Assembly (NCBI GenBank): GCA_035524095.1
Contig: DATKPK010000224.1
Span: 1-6,059, forward strand
Direction of reading: 5' to 3'
DNA: 6,059 nt
DNA from: DATJUF01 sp035524095
GTDB taxonomy: Bacteria; Desulfobacterota; Binatia; Binatales; Binataceae
The notes under the pieces are model-generated. The model was not told the origin of the DNA, searched no databases, and saw nothing but the letters and a program-made list of their open reading frames with translations. Both the position numbers and the translations under genes were made by a program. Of the stretch, positions 4,968 through 6,059 are shown in pieces. Positions within the stretch are counted from its first letter, which is position 1; the number at the start of each line of letters is the position of its first letter.

Positions 4968-6059
4968 TCAGGACCAGCGGGCGGTCCGGGGTTTTCCTCC
5001 AGGACCGCTGTAGGTCGCGGTGTAGCCAGGTTCGCGAGTAAACTTGACAGGCGGCATCTGCGTGTAGAGCGCTTTCCAGGCTGAGATTATTTCGTCTTCA
5101 GCGCGATAGTCGAAAGGATCCTGCAAAATCTTTTCGTCGCTGCCATTCGGTTCAAGCGGATGGTCCATCAGCCATTTGGCAGTGACTGCGATGCCGTCGC
5201 GAGGCGCAACGACGTCGCGGTAACCGAGCACGGTCTTGAGCTTGGTCAAGTCAAAGACGCGGTGCGTGGTCCATGGCTGGCCGAGCAAGGGCCTGGCGGA
5301 GACGGCATATTCCCAGGGCATCGAGACGATTTCGAGTTCGTGGCGGAGCGTTTCGGCAATCAACTCGATGGTCTGGCGAAGCGTGAAAAGCTGTTCGTCA
5401 GCGCAATTAAAGATTTGGCCGGCAGCCGCTTCGGGCTTATCTACTGCAAGCAGGAGCGCATGCGCAGCGTTCTCGACATAGCAGCAATGATAGAGCGAGA
5501 GGCCGTCCTCGGGCACGATGATGGAGCGGCGGCCATCGCGGATACGGCGAACAACGCACCATTCACGCGGGGCGATTTGGTAGGCGCCGTAGAGAATCGG
5601 GTAGCGAAAGTGGGTGGCATGCGGATGGTTGGCAAAGACGCCTTGCTCAGTTTGAGCGACGCGCCAGCCCTTCGCATCCTCTTCTTCGACAGGGACGACG
5701 GGCGCGTCCTCAGCGATGGGAATGCGCATACCAACGGGATGCATCACGCCGGGATTCATGTAGCCGCGATAGGCGGGGACGCCGCCGATCGAGATGAAGC
5801 GGTCGGTGTGACCGACCATGATTTCGGCGACACGGCGCAGGCGGCCGTAGGCAGCGATTGTGAGATCGAAGGTGCGGGAACCGATTGCGCTGCGGAAGGC
5901 GTCGGCATCAAAAGGGTCGGTATGGATATGCTCGACCGAGGGCGGAATTTCGTCGAGCTCATGGCGGCCCGTGTGGAGCATCGCGACTGAGTAACCGCGA
6001 TGGAGGAGGCCGTTGACGATGAGATGTCCAGTGGGACCAGTACCGCCGATAACCAGAGC
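4968..6059 (-). CDS. NAD(P)-binding epimerase/dehydratase-like (extended SDR) protein, start beyond the right edge
   Basis: The ATG at 5981 is internal. The frame stays open to base 6059 and the extra 26 codons encode the first beta strand and Rossmann motif GGTGPTG (window residues 5-11 of 363 visible), so only a few N-terminal residues are missing. Further extended-SDR signs are FISIGG (about 88-93), HFRYPILYGAY (about 150-160), a YVENAAHALLLAV stretch (about 193-205) and GQIFNCADE (about 214-222). The usual catalytic YxxxK appears as W132-RVA-Q136, so both key residues are changed. The protein may be a non-classical reductase, an NAD-dependent sensor, or use other residues. It is larger than typical NmrA-like sensors and has a C-terminal extension (about 300-363). 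Cytoplasmic. It converges on the amidohydrolase and shares the 96-bp gap with its terminator. Substrate unknown. Confidence 0.85.
   Translation of the reverse strand, partial: ALVIGGTGPTGHLIVNGLLHRGYSVAMLHTGRHELDEIPPSVEHIHTDPFDADAFRSAIGSRTFDLTIAAYGRLRRVAEIMVGHTDRFISIGGVPAYRGYMNPGVMHPVGMRIPIAEDAPVVPVEEEDAKGWRVAQTEQGVFANHPHATHFRYPILYGAYQIAPREWCVVRRIRDGRRSIIVPEDGLSLYHCCYVENAAHALLLAVDKPEAAAGQIFNCADEQLFTLRQTIELIAETLRHELEIVSMPWEYAVSARPLLGQPWTTHRVFDLTKLKTVLGYRDVVAPRDGIAVTAKWLMDHPLEPNGSDEKILQDPFDYRAEDEIISAWKALYTQMPPVKFTREPGYTATYSGPGGKPRTARWS

Noticed and set aside
5160..5990. 276-codon + strand frame opposite the epimerase-like gene
   Set aside because: It is the mirror of a conserved Rossmann protein; the composition is typical of an antisense shadow and no motif is visible.

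Overview
The window is a 6.06-kb stretch of bacterial chromosome holding seven credible protein genes, two of them cut by the window edges. I see no RNA gene, CRISPR array, transposase or attachment site. Most genes are GC-rich with clear Shine-Dalgarno sites. Several encode environmental-type proteins: an amidohydrolase-2 enzyme, a ChrR/Dke1-like cupin, an atypical NAD-binding epimerase-like protein, and an exported PLD nuclease with a small C-terminal Cys domain. This mix suggests a free-living, probably soil, Gram-negative bacterium with a broad catabolic repertoire. A proteobacterium-like or Binatota-like lineage would fit, but there is no phylogenetic marker here, so that is a weak inference.

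Layout, left to right. (1) Bases 1-840 (+) are the 3' part of an endonuclease/exonuclease/phosphatase (EEP) family gene. (2) Bases 841-1047 are a convergent gap with three weak hairpin-plus-T-run candidates. (3) Three minus-strand genes occupy 1048-2722, transcribed in the order small four-helix membrane protein, cupin, DUF6338-like membrane protein. The cupin and DUF6338 genes lie in the same reading frame, separated by one TGA and 12 bases, and the second starts with TTG. The cupin leader carries a 9-bp perfect inverted repeat almost touching its Shine-Dalgarno site. (4) Bases 2723-2909 are a divergent control region with a near-perfect 13-bp direct repeat. (5) An exported single-HKD phospholipase-D-type nuclease (+, best start 2910) is followed after 78 bp by an amidohydrolase (+, 3738-4871), which ends at a very strong intrinsic terminator. 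(6) A minus-strand epimerase-like gene converges on that terminator and runs off the right edge; its Rossmann glycine motif is encoded at the very end of the window.

Functionally, the cupin, amidohydrolase and epimerase-like protein are consistent with breakdown of aromatic ketones, beta-diketones or similar carbonyl compounds, but they are on different strands and need not act together. The EEP protein and the PLD protein are both phosphodiesterase-type enzymes. The DUF6338 gene is visibly AT-richer than its neighbours and may have been acquired. I do not find a convincing new multi-gene system. The most interesting points are the in-frame cupin/DUF6338 junction, the leader hairpin, and the loss of the canonical Tyr/Lys pair in the epimerase-like protein.
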